DNA of 64,000 nt from Bacteroidota bacterium (lineage in GTDB: Bacteria; Bacteroidota; Bacteroidia; Flavobacteriales; Flavobacteriaceae). The translations under genes were made by a program, and so were the position numbers. Positions 26,736 to 36,335 of this stretch are shown here, piece by piece. The notes below the pieces were generated by a model. That model did no database searches and was not told the DNA's origin. It saw nothing but the letters and a program-made list of their open reading frames with translations. Numbering within the stretch: the stretch's first letter is position 1; every line of letters starts with the position of its first letter. The DNA is taken from NCBI GenBank assembly GCA_023446155.1, contig JAEXIT010000006.1, forward strand, positions 62,001 to 126,000, read 5' to 3'.

Positions 26736-28028
26736 TTATGAATGCATCAGACTTTCAATTTCATCGGCTTCGATAGGGATGTTGCGCATCAGGTTGAAAG
26801 GCTCTCCTTGTGCCTGGATCACCACATCATCCTCAATACGGATTCCAAATCCTTCTGCCGGAATATAAATCCCCGGTTCGATCGTGAAAACCATATTCGG
26901 TTGCATTGGCTCGTATAATAGTCCGTAATCGTGTGTGTCAAGTCCCATATGGTGAGAGGTACCGTGCATAAAATATTTTTTATACGCCGGCCATTCCGGA
27001 TTTTCGTTTTGAACATCTGCTTTGTCCAATAGGCCTAAACCTAATAATTCAGACGTCATGATTTTACCGACTTCCACGTGGTATTGTTTCCAGAAATTAC
27101 CCGGAACCAACATTTTGGCCGCTTCGTTTTTAACGCGTAATACAGCATCGTAAACCTCGCGCTGTCTTTTGGAGAAACGTCCTGAAACCGGGATCGTACG
27201 GGTCATGTCGCTGGAATAGTTGGCATATTCGGCACCAACGTCCAATAGCAATAAATCACCGTCGTTACATTGCTGGTTGTTTTCGATATAGTGTAAGACA
27301 TTCGCGTTATTACCTGAAGCGATAATCGGCGTATAGGCAAAGCCTTTGGAACGGTTTCGTAAAAATTCGTGTGCAAATTCGGCTTCCACTTCATATTCCA
27401 TAACGCCTGGTTTTACAAACGATAAAATTCGGCGGAATCCTTTTTCGGTAATGTTACAAGCCTGTTGGATCAAATCCAGTTCTTCGCTTTCTTTTACCGA
27501 ACGAATGCGTTGTAGGATTGGATTGCTCTTTTCTACTTTATGTGCCGGATAGGTTTCTTTCCACCATTTGATAAAACGAGCCTCGCGGGTTTCGGTTTCT
27601 ACCGAAGCGCGGTAATGTTCGTTCGTGTTGATGTACATCGTATCGGCATAGGTCATCAGTTCGTATAAAACTTTTTTGAAATCCTGTAGCCAATAAACAG
27701 TCTTAATACCGGAAACTTCAAAAGCACGTTCTTTAGTCAGTTTTTCCCCTTCCCAAACGGCGATGTGTTCGTTGGTTTCTCTAAGGAAAAGTATTTCTTT
27801 CAGATGTTCGTACGGCGCATCCGGGAAAAGCACTAAAATGCTTTCTTCCTGATCTACGCCCGACAGATAAAAGATATCACGGTGTTGTGCAAATGGAAGT
27901 GTACTGTCGGCACTTACCGGATAGATATCGTTGGAGTTAAAAATGGCAATACCGTTTGGTTTCATGGCCGCAGTGAACTTCTTGCGGTTTTTGATAAAAA
28001 GGTTTCGGTCAATCTGATGGTATTTCAT
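26736..28028 (-). CDS. pepP: Xaa-Pro aminopeptidase (aminopeptidase P family)
   Basis: A 430-residue metallopeptidase that removes N-terminal residues preceding proline. An N-terminal AMP domain (FIKNRKKFTAAMKPNGIAIF) precedes the pita-bread catalytic domain. Metal ligands are visible in LLLLDVGAEYANYSSDMTRT (two Asp), MHGTSHHMGLDTHD (His), FTIEPGIYIP (Glu) and GIRIEDDVVI (Glu). Length matches the PepP class. A -7 box TAAATTTG lies upstream on the minus strand (28064-28057). It has its own terminator. Confidence 0.94.
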   Translation of the reverse strand: MKYHQIDRNLFIKNRKKFTAAMKPNGIAIFNSNDIYPVSADSTLPFAQHRDIFYLSGVDQEESILVLFPDAPYEHLKEILFLRETNEHIAVWEGEKLTKERAFEVSGIKTVYWLQDFKKVLYELMTYADTMYINTNEHYRASVETETREARFIKWWKETYPAHKVEKSNPILQRIRSVKESEELDLIQQACNITEKGFRRILSFVKPGVMEYEVEAEFAHEFLRNRSKGFAYTPIIASGNNANVLHYIENNQQCNDGDLLLLDVGAEYANYSSDMTRTIPVSGRFSKRQREVYDAVLRVKNEAAKMLVPGNFWKQYHVEVGKIMTSELLGLGLLDKADVQNENPEWPAYKKYFMHGTSHHMGLDTHDYGLLYEPMQPNMVFTIEPGIYIPAEGFGIRIEDDVVIQAQGEPFNLMRNIPIEADEIESLMHS

Positions 28029-28056
28029 AACGAAATAAATTTAAAGTATAGAACTT

Positions 28057-28064
28057 CAAATTTA
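28057..28064 (-). promoter_or_regulatory. -7 box of pepP
   Basis: TAAATTTG read on the minus strand, 28 bases before the start codon; no clear -33 TTG. Confidence 0.45.
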
Positions 28065-28139
28065 GAGATTTTAGGGTTAAATGGTGTTAATGCGGATTTA
28101 AAATTTTGAAGAATTCATAATAATGGGTAATTTTCTGCC

Positions 28140-28994
28140 ATGAAAAAAATACTATCACTCTTTATATTCCTGTTTTTTGTGACAATTTTGCAGGCACAGG
28201 ACAAAATGCCGTATCAATTATTTGATAAAAAAGGAAAAAAGACAAACTACGGTAAACTGCTAAAAGCAGCCGAAAAAACTGATGTGCTTCTGTTTGGCGA
28301 ACATCATGATAATGCTATCGTACATTGGTTACAGCTGGAACTAACAAAAGATCTGGGTGAAAAAAAAGATCTGGTATTGGGTGCTGAAATGATCGAAGCC
28401 GACAATCAGAAACAATTGGATCAATACCTGCGTGGAGAAATTGACCAAAAAGCATTCGATACACTGGCAAGACTTTGGAACAATCATAAAACTGATTATA
28501 AGCCATTGGTGGACTATGCAAAAGACAATCATAAACATTTTGTAGCCACTAATGTCCCGCGACGTTATGCCAGTATGGTTTTTAAACAAGGACTGGAGGC
28601 TTTGGAAACCCTAACGCCGGAAGAGAAAAGCTGGATAGCACCGTTACCGATCGCTTATGATGCACAATTGCCGGGTTATGTTAAGATGATCGAAATGATG
28701 GGTGGTCATGGAGGGGATAAGCTGCCAAAAGCGCAGGCGATTAAAGATGCGACGATGGCTTATTTTATTCAAAAAAATCAAAAACCGGAATCAATATTTA
28801 TTCATTATAACGGAACGTATCACAGTGATAATTTCGAAGGAATCTATTGGTATTTAAAGAAAAATAACCCGGAAACGAAAATAATGACAATTGCTACGGT
28901 GACGCAAAAAAATATTTCGCAATTAGAGGCAGAACACTACAATAAAGCCGACTATATTCTCGTTGTAGATGAAGATGTAACCAAGACCTATTAA
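28140..28994 (+). CDS. ChaN-type heme/iron-binding protein
   Basis: A 284-residue exported protein with signal peptide KILSLFIFLFFVTILQAQ. The ChaN-family motif DVLLFGEHHDNAIVHWLQLE is near residues 48-67; GAEMIEADNQKQLDQYL and SIFIHYNGTYHSDNFEGI follow. ChaN proteins bind stacked heme and are linked to iron uptake in other Gram-negatives. There is no lipobox cysteine, so this copy is likely periplasmic rather than lipid-anchored. No heme or siderophore genes adjoin it, so the context does not confirm the role. Confidence 0.85.
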   Translation: MKKILSLFIFLFFVTILQAQDKMPYQLFDKKGKKTNYGKLLKAAEKTDVLLFGEHHDNAIVHWLQLELTKDLGEKKDLVLGAEMIEADNQKQLDQYLRGEIDQKAFDTLARLWNNHKTDYKPLVDYAKDNHKHFVATNVPRRYASMVFKQGLEALETLTPEEKSWIAPLPIAYDAQLPGYVKMIEMMGGHGGDKLPKAQAIKDATMAYFIQKNQKPESIFIHYNGTYHSDNFEGIYWYLKKNNPETKIMTIATVTQKNISQLEAEHYNKADYILVVDEDVTKTY

Positions 28995-29047
28995 TTTAAC
29001 AAAATCTTGGCAGGATTTTTGTTAGTAATATTGTGTTAATCCAGACT

Positions 29048-29914
29048 ATGAAATTTAAAAGCATCATATTCGTACTACTGCTTGCCATCGCATTCTTTTC
29101 GTGTGATGACAATGATGATGTGAAAAATACGGAACCACACTTGGTGATGCGATTCAGGTTTGATGCTTCACAGCCGAGATTGAACAATTTGGGACAACCT
29201 GCTGCTATTGCTGCGGGCAATGCGGCGCAATCACCTTCGTTTAATGCAATCAGTTCACATTATATGGAACTGGCACCCAATGCTAATACGGCTTTAGGTA
29301 TGGGGACAATAGTGTACCATGCACCCGAAACGATGGCGGGAGGGGGAAATGCAATCGATTTTAGTCAGTCTAAAATTGTTGGTGAAAACGAAGTCTTTTT
29401 GTCGATTCCGTTAAGTCAGGTAGCGACAGGAAGTTACGAGTGGATACGAACTTCACTTTCGTATCAGAATTACGATATCAATATCCTGCATCAGGGAACG
29501 GATTATACCGGAACACTAGCTAGTTTTGTTGGTTTTAAAACCTATTTAACCACACATCATATCGGAAACAGCAGCTTCCCGGTAAACGGAAATCGCGAAC
29601 AAGGGTATTGGGCTTTGAGTGTAAACGGAATGCCTTTTTCAGGTCAGACCGAAACCGGAGCAACCACAGTTCCGAATCCGCTTTATGCGACCTCTCCGAT
29701 TCCGCCGAAATCGTGCGTGGTAACCGGTAAGTTTGCCACACCTTTGGTGATCACCGGAAATGAAACCCGCGACGTAGAAGTGACGCTTTCCCTATCGGTA
29801 AACAACAGTTTCGAATGGAAAGAAGTCCACGTAGATGGAAAATACGAACCATCGGCCGGAGAAAATGTGGTCGACATGGGCTTACGAGGATTGGTACCTA
29901 CATATCAAAAATAA
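29048..29914 (+). CDS. Lipoprotein of unknown function, probably surface-exposed
   Basis: I start at the ATG at 29048 (288 residues), which places the lipobox IAFFSC at residues 14-19; the frame also opens from a GTG at 29033. The mature N-terminus CDDNDD is acidic, as in the lipoprotein export signals that send Bacteroidetes lipoproteins to the cell surface. The body is beta-rich, with HLVMRFRFDASQPRLNNLGQ and EVTLSLSVNNSFEWKEVHVD. It carries scattered histidines (SSHYMEL, IVYHAPE, LTTHHIG) and one later Cys (KSCVV). I do not recognise the family; an MbnP-like beta-sandwich metal protein is a weak possibility. It follows chaN by 53 bases, so co-expression is possible. Confidence 0.7.
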   Translation: MKFKSIIFVLLLAIAFFSCDDNDDVKNTEPHLVMRFRFDASQPRLNNLGQPAAIAAGNAAQSPSFNAISSHYMELAPNANTALGMGTIVYHAPETMAGGGNAIDFSQSKIVGENEVFLSIPLSQVATGSYEWIRTSLSYQNYDINILHQGTDYTGTLASFVGFKTYLTTHHIGNSSFPVNGNREQGYWALSVNGMPFSGQTETGATTVPNPLYATSPIPPKSCVVTGKFATPLVITGNETRDVEVTLSLSVNNSFEWKEVHVDGKYEPSAGENVVDMGLRGLVPTYQK

Positions 29915-30025
29915 AACTTCCGAAGTTATTTCGCTATAATTTAATAAGATAGAAAAATGGGAATATGGTTTTCTCAGTGCTGTCGGATAAATACTTTAAA
30001 TTCATTATAAATAAGCCTGAAAGGG

Positions 30026-30056
30026 TTGCGGTTAATTCGAAATAGCCTTATTTTTG
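30026..30056 (+). promoter_or_regulatory. Promoter of the sdhCAB operon
   Basis: TTG (30026-30028), a 20-base spacer and TATTTTTG (30049-30056), 36 bases before the sdhC ATG. Confidence 0.8.
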
Positions 30057-30092
30057 TTTGATTTTTTTTAAAAACTATTACAATCAAACACT

Positions 30093-30929
30093 ATGGCAAA
30101 ATCTGCACTTTTAAAGTCATCTATTGGAAAGAAATACTGGATGGCTCTTACGGGTTTATTTTTATGCTTGTTTTTGGTGGGACACTTAGCGGGTAATCTA
30201 CAGTTATTGTTCGGTACACAATTGCAATTCAATGAATATGCATTGTTTATGACAACCAATCCAGCGGTAAAAATTCTATCTTATGTTACCTACATTTCGA
30301 TCCTTTTCCACGCGATCGACGGTATTCTTCTAACTATTCAAAACAAAAAAGCGAGGCCTATTGGTTATGCGAAGAACAATGCTGCGGCAAATAGTGCCTG
30401 GGCATCGAGGAATATGGCTGTTTTGGGAACATTGATTTTGATTTTCATTGCGACGCACATGGTAAACTTCTGGGCGAAAATGCACTTTACAACAATGCCG
30501 TTACAAAAAATTACGGTTGAAGCGCAGCCTGGAGCAACTCAGGATTTTTACCTGACTTCAGGATGGGGACAGGATAAATTTATTCCGGTACAGAGTGTTG
30601 ATGGCGAGAACATCGTTATTGAAGGACGTGATTTCTACTACACCAAACCACTTAAAGTGAAATTTGCAGAAGGATATAAAGATTTACACACCATTACAAT
30701 TGAATTCTTTAAAGATGCGAAATGGGGATTGGCATTCACAATTTTCTACGTGTTTTCAATGGCGGTATTAGCGTTCCACTTACTACACGGATTTAACAGT
30801 GCTTTCCAGTCGTTAGGAGCAAACAATCCTAAATATACACCGGCAATCAAAATTTTCGGAAAAGGATTTGCAATCATTGTACCGTTATTATTTGCTATTA
30901 TTCCTTTATATATTCACTTCTTTAAATAA
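30093..30929 (+). CDS. sdhC: Succinate dehydrogenase cytochrome b subunit
   Basis: A 278-residue membrane anchor of complex II (succinate:menaquinone oxidoreductase) with five hydrophobic helices. These include WMALTGLFLCLFLVGHLAGN, LSYVTYISILFHAIDGILL, MAVLGTLILIFIATHMVNFW, LAFTIFYVFSMAVLAFHLLHG and AIIVPLLFAIIPLYIHFF. Helix-borne histidines fit heme ligation in the fused SdhC/D type of Bacteroidetes. A polar segment of about 70 residues between helices 3 and 4 (about 132-203) makes it longer than many relatives. It begins the sdhCAB operon. Confidence 0.93.
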   Translation: MAKSALLKSSIGKKYWMALTGLFLCLFLVGHLAGNLQLLFGTQLQFNEYALFMTTNPAVKILSYVTYISILFHAIDGILLTIQNKKARPIGYAKNNAAANSAWASRNMAVLGTLILIFIATHMVNFWAKMHFTTMPLQKITVEAQPGATQDFYLTSGWGQDKFIPVQSVDGENIVIEGRDFYYTKPLKVKFAEGYKDLHTITIEFFKDAKWGLAFTIFYVFSMAVLAFHLLHGFNSAFQSLGANNPKYTPAIKIFGKGFAIIVPLLFAIIPLYIHFFK

Positions 30930-30949
30930 TCCTATAATAGATAAAGATT

Positions 30950-32950
30950 ATGGCATTAGATTCTAAAATACCTCAAGGTCCTATTTCAACGAAATGGACA
31001 GACTATAAAGATCATATAAACTTAGTGAACCCGGCTAATAAACGTAACATCGATGTGATCATCGTTGGAACAGGATTAGCAGGAGGTTCGGCTGCTGCAA
31101 CTTTAGCAGAATTAGGATATAACGTAAAAGCATTTTGTTTTCAGGATTCTCCACGACGCGCACACTCTATTGCGGCACAGGGAGGTATCAATGCAGCAAA
31201 AAACTACCAGGGTGATGGTGACTCGACGTTCCGTTTGTTTTACGATACGGTAAAAGGAGGCGATTACCGGGCCCGCGAAGCTAACGTTCACCGTTTGGCG
31301 GAAGTTTCGGCAAATATTATTGATCAATGTGTGGCACAGGGGGTACCTTTGGCTCGTGAATACGGCGGATTATTGGATAACCGTTCTTTCGGGGGAACCT
31401 TGGTATCGAGAACGTTCTACGCAAAAGGACAAACCGGACAACAGTTATTATTAGGAGCGTATTCTGCGATGAACCGTCAAATCGGACGTGGAAAAATCCA
31501 AATGTATAACCGTCATGAAATGTTGGATTTGGTAATCGTTAACGGAAAAGCAAGAGGAATCATTGCGCGTGACCTGGTTACCGGAAAAATCGAAAGACAT
31601 TCGGCTCACGCGGTAGTTATTGCTTCCGGAGGTTACGGAAACGTATTCTTCCTTTCTACAAATGCAATGGGAAGTAACGTAACGGCAGCCTGGAAAATCC
31701 ACAAAAAAGGAGCGTATTTCGCCAACCCTTGTTATACGCAAATTCACCCAACCTGTATTCCGGTTTCGGGTGACCACCAGTCTAAATTGACCCTGATGTC
31801 GGAGTCATTGCGTAATGACGGTCGTATCTGGGTACCTAAAAAATTAGAAGATGCACAGGCAATCCGTGAAGGTCGTTTAAAACCAACGGAACTTGCCGAA
31901 GAAGATAGAGATTACTATTTGGAAAGACGTTATCCCTCTTTTGGTAACCTTGTACCACGTGACGTAGCATCGCGTGCGGCCAAAGAACGATGTGATGCCG
32001 GTTTCGGAGTAAACAAAACGGGAGAAGCGGTTTACCTTGATTTCGCCTCTGCTATCCAACGTTATGGAAAAGAGCAGGCAAAAATCAAACACCTTGATGC
32101 AGATGATGCGGCTCTTGTTAAAAAATTAGGAACAGAAGTGGTAGCCAACAAATATGGTAACTTGTTCCAGATGTATGAGAAAATCGTTGATGATAATCCA
32201 TACGAAACACCAATGATGATCTATCCTGCGGTTCACTATACCATGGGAGGAATCTGGGTGGATTATAACCTGATGACGACTATCGAAGGTTGTTATGCTA
32301 TTGGTGAAGCCAACTTCTCCGATCACGGAGCGAACCGATTGGGAGCATCTGCTTTGATGCAGGGACTTGCCGACGGATATTTCGTATTACCGTATACTAT
32401 TGGAGATTATCTGTCTAAAGATATCCGTACCGGAAGAATCTCAACCGATTTACCGGAGTTTGTCGAGGCAGAGAAAAATGTTAGAGATCAGATTGAAAGA
32501 TTGAGTAATAATAACGGAACACATTCGGTTGACTACTTCCACAGAAAACTTGGAAAAGTAATGTGGGATAAAGTAGGAATGGCGCGTAACGCAAAAGGAT
32601 TATCGGAAGCGATGGAAGAAATCAAAGCCATCCGTGAAGAATTCTACAGAGACGTTCGTGTACCGGGTGATATTAACGGATTCAACCAGGAATTGGAAAA
32701 AGCAATGCGTGTAGCCGATTTTCTTGAATTAGGAGAATTATTCGCAAAAGATGCTTTACACCGAAACGAATCATGTGGTGGTCACTTCAGAGAAGAATAT
32801 CAAACCGAAGAAGGAGAAGCACAGCGTGACGACGTTAACTTTGCATACGTAGCGGCTTGGGAATACAAAGGAGACCCAAGAGAAGCTGTATTACACAAGG
32901 AAGAGCTGAAATTCGAAAATGTGAAACTGGTTCAAAGAAGTTACAAATAA
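30950..32950 (+). CDS. sdhA: Succinate dehydrogenase/fumarate reductase flavoprotein subunit
   Basis: A 666-residue catalytic subunit that oxidises succinate to fumarate. The FAD-binding [20 protein letters not shown] is near residue 37. The covalent FAD-histidine region is [18 protein letters not shown], and [19 protein letters not shown] is the active-site arginine region. [11 protein letters not shown] and [18 protein letters not shown] also match. Length fits the B-type, menaquinone-linked enzymes. The start is 20 bases after sdhC. Confidence 0.97.
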   Translation: MALDSKIPQGPISTKWTDYKDHINLVNPANKRNIDVIIVGTGLAGGSAAATLAELGYNVKAFCFQDSPRRAHSIAAQGGINAAKNYQGDGDSTFRLFYDTVKGGDYRAREANVHRLAEVSANIIDQCVAQGVPLAREYGGLLDNRSFGGTLVSRTFYAKGQTGQQLLLGAYSAMNRQIGRGKIQMYNRHEMLDLVIVNGKARGIIARDLVTGKIERHSAHAVVIASGGYGNVFFLSTNAMGSNVTAAWKIHKKGAYFANPCYTQIHPTCIPVSGDHQSKLTLMSESLRNDGRIWVPKKLEDAQAIREGRLKPTELAEEDRDYYLERRYPSFGNLVPRDVASRAAKERCDAGFGVNKTGEAVYLDFASAIQRYGKEQAKIKHLDADDAALVKKLGTEVVANKYGNLFQMYEKIVDDNPYETPMMIYPAVHYTMGGIWVDYNLMTTIEGCYAIGEANFSDHGANRLGASALMQGLADGYFVLPYTIGDYLSKDIRTGRISTDLPEFVEAEKNVRDQIERLSNNNGTHSVDYFHRKLGKVMWDKVGMARNAKGLSEAMEEIKAIREEFYRDVRVPGDINGFNQELEKAMRVADFLELGELFAKDALHRNESCGGHFREEYQTEEGEAQRDDVNFAYVAAWEYKGDPREAVLHKEELKFENVKLVQRSYK

Positions 32951-32994
32951 TGTAATGTGTTAGGAGGACCTCTTAATACTTAATACTCAAAGTT

Positions 32995-33738
32995 ATGAAT
33001 TTAACGTTAAAAATATGGCGTCAGAAAAACGCTCAAGATAAAGGACAATTAGTTGATTATAAAATCAGCGACGTGTCACCGGATATGTCTTTCCTTGAAA
33101 TGTTAGACGTATTAAACGACGGATTAGTTGAAAAAGGAGATGAGCCGGTAGCTTTCGACCACGATTGTCGTGAGGGAATCTGCGGGATGTGTTCCCTTTA
33201 TATCAACGGAGAAGCACACGGACCGGACAGAGGGGTAACAACATGTCAGTTACACATGCGTATGTTTAAAGATGGTGATACCATCTTTATCGAGCCATTC
33301 CGTGCCAAAGCATTCCCGGTAATTAAAGATTTAGTAGTAGATAGAAGCGCTTTCGACAGAATCCAGCACGCAGGTGGATTTATCTCGGTAAACACTTCCG
33401 GAAATACACAGGATGCAAATGCGATTCCAATTCCAAAACACGATGCCGACAGAGCTTTTGATGCGGCGACTTGTATCGGATGCGGAGCTTGTGTAGCGAC
33501 TTGTAAAAACTCATCTGCAATGTTATTCGTATCGGCAAAAGTTTCTCAGTTTGCCTTGTTGCCACAAGGTAAAGTTGAGGCAGCCGAGCGTGTATTAAAC
33601 ATGGTGGAGCAAATGGACCACGAAGGATTTGGAAACTGTACCAATACAGGAGCCTGTGAAATCGAATGTCCAAAAGGTATTTCGCTTGAAAATATTGCTC
33701 GTATGAACAGAGAATACTTTAAAGCAAGTATCAAATAG
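32995..33738 (+). CDS. sdhB: Succinate dehydrogenase/fumarate reductase iron-sulfur subunit
   Basis: A 247-residue electron-transfer subunit. The [2Fe-2S] ligands are in [16 protein letters not shown] with a fourth Cys in TTCQLHM. The [4Fe-4S] and [3Fe-4S] ligands are in [16 protein letters not shown] and [17 protein letters not shown]. It passes electrons from SdhA flavin to the quinone site on SdhC. It is the last gene of the operon, followed by a strong terminator. Confidence 0.97.
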   Translation: MNLTLKIWRQKNAQDKGQLVDYKISDVSPDMSFLEMLDVLNDGLVEKGDEPVAFDHDCREGICGMCSLYINGEAHGPDRGVTTCQLHMRMFKDGDTIFIEPFRAKAFPVIKDLVVDRSAFDRIQHAGGFISVNTSGNTQDANAIPIPKHDADRAFDAATCIGCGACVATCKNSSAMLFVSAKVSQFALLPQGKVEAAERVLNMVEQMDHEGFGNCTNTGACEIECPKGISLENIARMNREYFKASIK

Positions 33739-33758
33739 TTAAAAAAAATCACGTTTCA

Positions 33759-33800
33759 AAACGCACCCTTCGTTCCGTTGGGTGCGTTTTTGTTTTTTAT
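33759..33800 (+). terminator. Terminator of the sdhCAB operon
   Basis: The arms AACGCACCC and GGGTGCGTT with a ten-base loop are followed by a T-rich tract. Confidence 0.9.
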
Positions 33801-33892
33801 ATCGAAATTATGTGCCGAAACCGTTTCTTTTGACAGAACTTTTATATTTTTATTAGATAAAAACCCGCCAACCCTAAAATTAACAACTCGAG

Positions 33893-34660
33893 ATGAAAAT
33901 CAGTATCATTCAGGCACCGCTATTTTGGGAAAACCCAGAAGTAAACAGAAATTATTTTGCAGCAAAAATTCAGAACATACCGGAAGATTCTCTGTTGATT
34001 GTTTTGCCGGAAATGTTTAGCTCGGGGTTTACGATGAATCCCGAAGAAGTTGCCGAATCAATGGACGGTACAACGGTGAACTGGATGAAACAGACCGCTA
34101 CGGAAAAAAACTGTGCCATTACGGGTAGTCTGGTGATTAAAGAAGAAGGTAGATTTTATAACCGATTGCTATTTGTCTTTCCAAACGGCGAGGTAGAACA
34201 CTACGATAAACGTCATTTGTTTTCGTTGGCCGGAGAACATAAAACCTATACTTCCGGAGGAACCGAACGCCTGGTGGTAAACTATCTGGGCTGGCGTATT
34301 TGTCCATTAATCTGCTACGATTTGCGATTCCCGGTATATTCCCGAAATAACGACGATTACGATCTGCTGATTTATGTTGCGAACTGGCCGCAGGTACGAA
34401 TTCTGGCCTGGGATACGCTTTTAAAAGCAAGAGCTATCGAAAATATGGCGTATGTGATCGGTGTTAATCGTATTGGCGACGATGTGAACCACAATTTTTA
34501 CTCCGGACATTCGCAGGTTCTGGATTACCTGGGAAATGCCTTAGTGGAACCGGTTGAAAAAGAAGTGGTCTTTTCGGTACAATTGGATAAAGAATTAATG
34601 TTGGCGAACAGAAATAAATTAGGCTTCCTGAGAGATCGGGATACCTTTAATCTGCTTTAA
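33893..34660 (+). CDS. Nitrilase-superfamily amidohydrolase (omega-amidase-like)
   Basis: A 255-residue C-N hydrolase. The Glu-Lys-Cys triad is visible: Glu in LPEMFSSGF (near 42), Lys in YDKRHLFS (near 107) and Cys in ICPLICYDLRFP (near 140). The closest described group by motif is omega-amidase (YafV/NIT2), which hydrolyses alpha-ketoglutaramate or alpha-ketosuccinamate; that assignment is by family resemblance. Its 3' end overlaps the convergent Ig-like lipoprotein gene by 14 bases, and no terminator lies between them. Confidence 0.9.
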   Translation: MKISIIQAPLFWENPEVNRNYFAAKIQNIPEDSLLIVLPEMFSSGFTMNPEEVAESMDGTTVNWMKQTATEKNCAITGSLVIKEEGRFYNRLLFVFPNGEVEHYDKRHLFSLAGEHKTYTSGGTERLVVNYLGWRICPLICYDLRFPVYSRNNDDYDLLIYVANWPQVRILAWDTLLKARAIENMAYVIGVNRIGDDVNHNFYSGHSQVLDYLGNALVEPVEKEVVFSVQLDKELMLANRNKLGFLRDRDTFNLL

Positions 34661-36257
34661 AAACCTGATCCACATCCCAGTTGGCCCGTACATCAACCTC
34701 ACCCGGGAAATAAAGCACTTCTTCCGGAAGTTCCTTTCTCAGGAAATTCCCGGTATCCCATTTGCGGTTTTTGTTATCGTCGTAGATTAGACGCAGGGTA
34801 TAGGTGTTGGGTTCCAATAAATTGAAATCAAGAATCGTTTCTTTTTCACTATACTCCGTGGCAAAAATCTTTCCGTTTTTGTCTAATATCTCCAGTAAAA
34901 CCGGAAAGCGTTTTACATTTTCGAGACGAATGCGCAAATTCCCGAAATCGGTATTGCTACGGGTGCCTAATGCATACTTTAATGTATCGTTCGGAGTTTC
35001 GTAAAAATCGGTCAAAGCACCTGGGAATAGTGTCAGTGCATAGCGTTGATCGGCTTCGCGTTTAAAGTCGATTTCCAGTTTCTTTTCATATTCCAGGTAT
35101 TTTAACTGGAAAGGGATTGCTGTGGAATCTTTACTGTTGACCAATCTGATTTTCGAATTGTCGATTTTGGTCAAAGGTATCGATGGTGTAATCGTGAAAA
35201 GATCCCTGAAACCAATAGTTCCGGTTGGTTTGGCTTCAAAAGATAAACTGTCATTTTTGGTTTTCAGCTCTTTTATTTTAGTGATAAATTCCTTGGTATA
35301 TTCACCGTTGCTGATATGGATTTTCAGTGAATCGGCTTTTACCTTAGGAAGCCAAATGTTCAAGGAATCCTTGGATGGATATTTTGTGATGAGAGAAGGA
35401 AGGGGTTCGCCTCCTTTGAAAACCGTAATCTTTGTGTTTTTTGCTTTTTCCTTACCTTCAAAACCCATGATCAGTCGACTGGAAGTTTCCTGAGTCGGTT
35501 TTTCGGCTTTAAAAGCCAGCTCTTCCTTAAACAGGTCCAAGCGGAAAATGGTATCGTTAGGAATGCGTATCGGTTTTTTAAAGAATGCAATCTTATCCGT
35601 TTTAGGATTGAACTTATAATCGTTATTGGCATCCTTCAGCGCAACCAGGTAATAATCGCCTTCTTTTAAATTTTCAAGGGTAAATACTTTTAAACTGTCG
35701 AGCGTGTTGGTTACATAGCGGGGCTGCTGTTTAAAAATGGTAGAATCGGCAAATGTGGCAGCTTCATAAAGCATAACCGAAACAAAATTGTCGACTTTTT
35801 TATCGTATGCGTCGCGAATGACACCGCCAATTTTTAAGGAGTCGATATACGATCCGGTGGAGAAAACATATTTAAATTGCGAATACGGATTTTGCTCGTT
35901 ATTGTCGGAAATACTTTGTCCGAAATTAAAACTATAGGTGGTATTCGGTTGTAAGGTGTCTTTGATTTTAATCGTGATATATTTACTGGCATAACCCATC
36001 GGAATAATATCCGGTGCTTTTTTCATCGGTGGGGAAATGATCAGCTGTTTGCTGATGTCTTTTATCTTAATATATTCATTAAAATTGATCTTGATAAAAT
36101 CACCGGTAAAATTAGTGCTGAAATTCTTAGGTGTACTAAAAGTGATGGTAGGCGGAATGGTATCTTTTGGTCCGCCGGAAACCATGCCTCTTTTGGCGCA
36201 TCCGGTAAGCAGCAATGAAAAAACAACAATAAGAAAAGCGATACGGTATTTCAACAT
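34647..36257 (-). CDS. Ig-like (SbsA/Big_5-type) domain lipoprotein
   Basis: A 536-residue lipoprotein with lipobox LLLTGCAKRG (Cys20). An N-terminal Ig-like domain of the SbsA type follows (PPTITFSTPKNFSTNFTGDFIKINFNEYIKI, about 36-130). The rest is beta-rich with repeated YLV/KDANNDYKFN and YDDNKNRKWDTG motifs typical of Bacteroidetes envelope lipoproteins. Its biochemical role is not known. The minus-strand neighbour downstream is convergent, so it is transcribed alone or after ComF's separate unit. The frame is intact throughout. Confidence 0.85.
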   Translation of the reverse strand: MLKYRIAFLIVVFSLLLTGCAKRGMVSGGPKDTIPPTITFSTPKNFSTNFTGDFIKINFNEYIKIKDISKQLIISPPMKKAPDIIPMGYASKYITIKIKDTLQPNTTYSFNFGQSISDNNEQNPYSQFKYVFSTGSYIDSLKIGGVIRDAYDKKVDNFVSVMLYEAATFADSTIFKQQPRYVTNTLDSLKVFTLENLKEGDYYLVALKDANNDYKFNPKTDKIAFFKKPIRIPNDTIFRLDLFKEELAFKAEKPTQETSSRLIMGFEGKEKAKNTKITVFKGGEPLPSLITKYPSKDSLNIWLPKVKADSLKIHISNGEYTKEFITKIKELKTKNDSLSFEAKPTGTIGFRDLFTITPSIPLTKIDNSKIRLVNSKDSTAIPFQLKYLEYEKKLEIDFKREADQRYALTLFPGALTDFYETPNDTLKYALGTRSNTDFGNLRIRLENVKRFPVLLEILDKNGKIFATEYSEKETILDFNLLEPNTYTLRLIYDDNKNRKWDTGNFLRKELPEEVLYFPGEVDVRANWDVDQVFKAD

Positions 36258-36335
36258 GTTAGCAGTGATTTTAACAGCACAAAATAACGATTATATTCAG
36301 TGGAAAGAAAATCTTTTTGGAAAATCTTTGTAAAA

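Noticed and set aside
32960..32970. AGGAGG upstream of sdhB as a Shine-Dalgarno
   Set aside because: It lies over 25 bases from the sdhB ATG, too far to act as one, and other genes here lack Shine-Dalgarno sequences.
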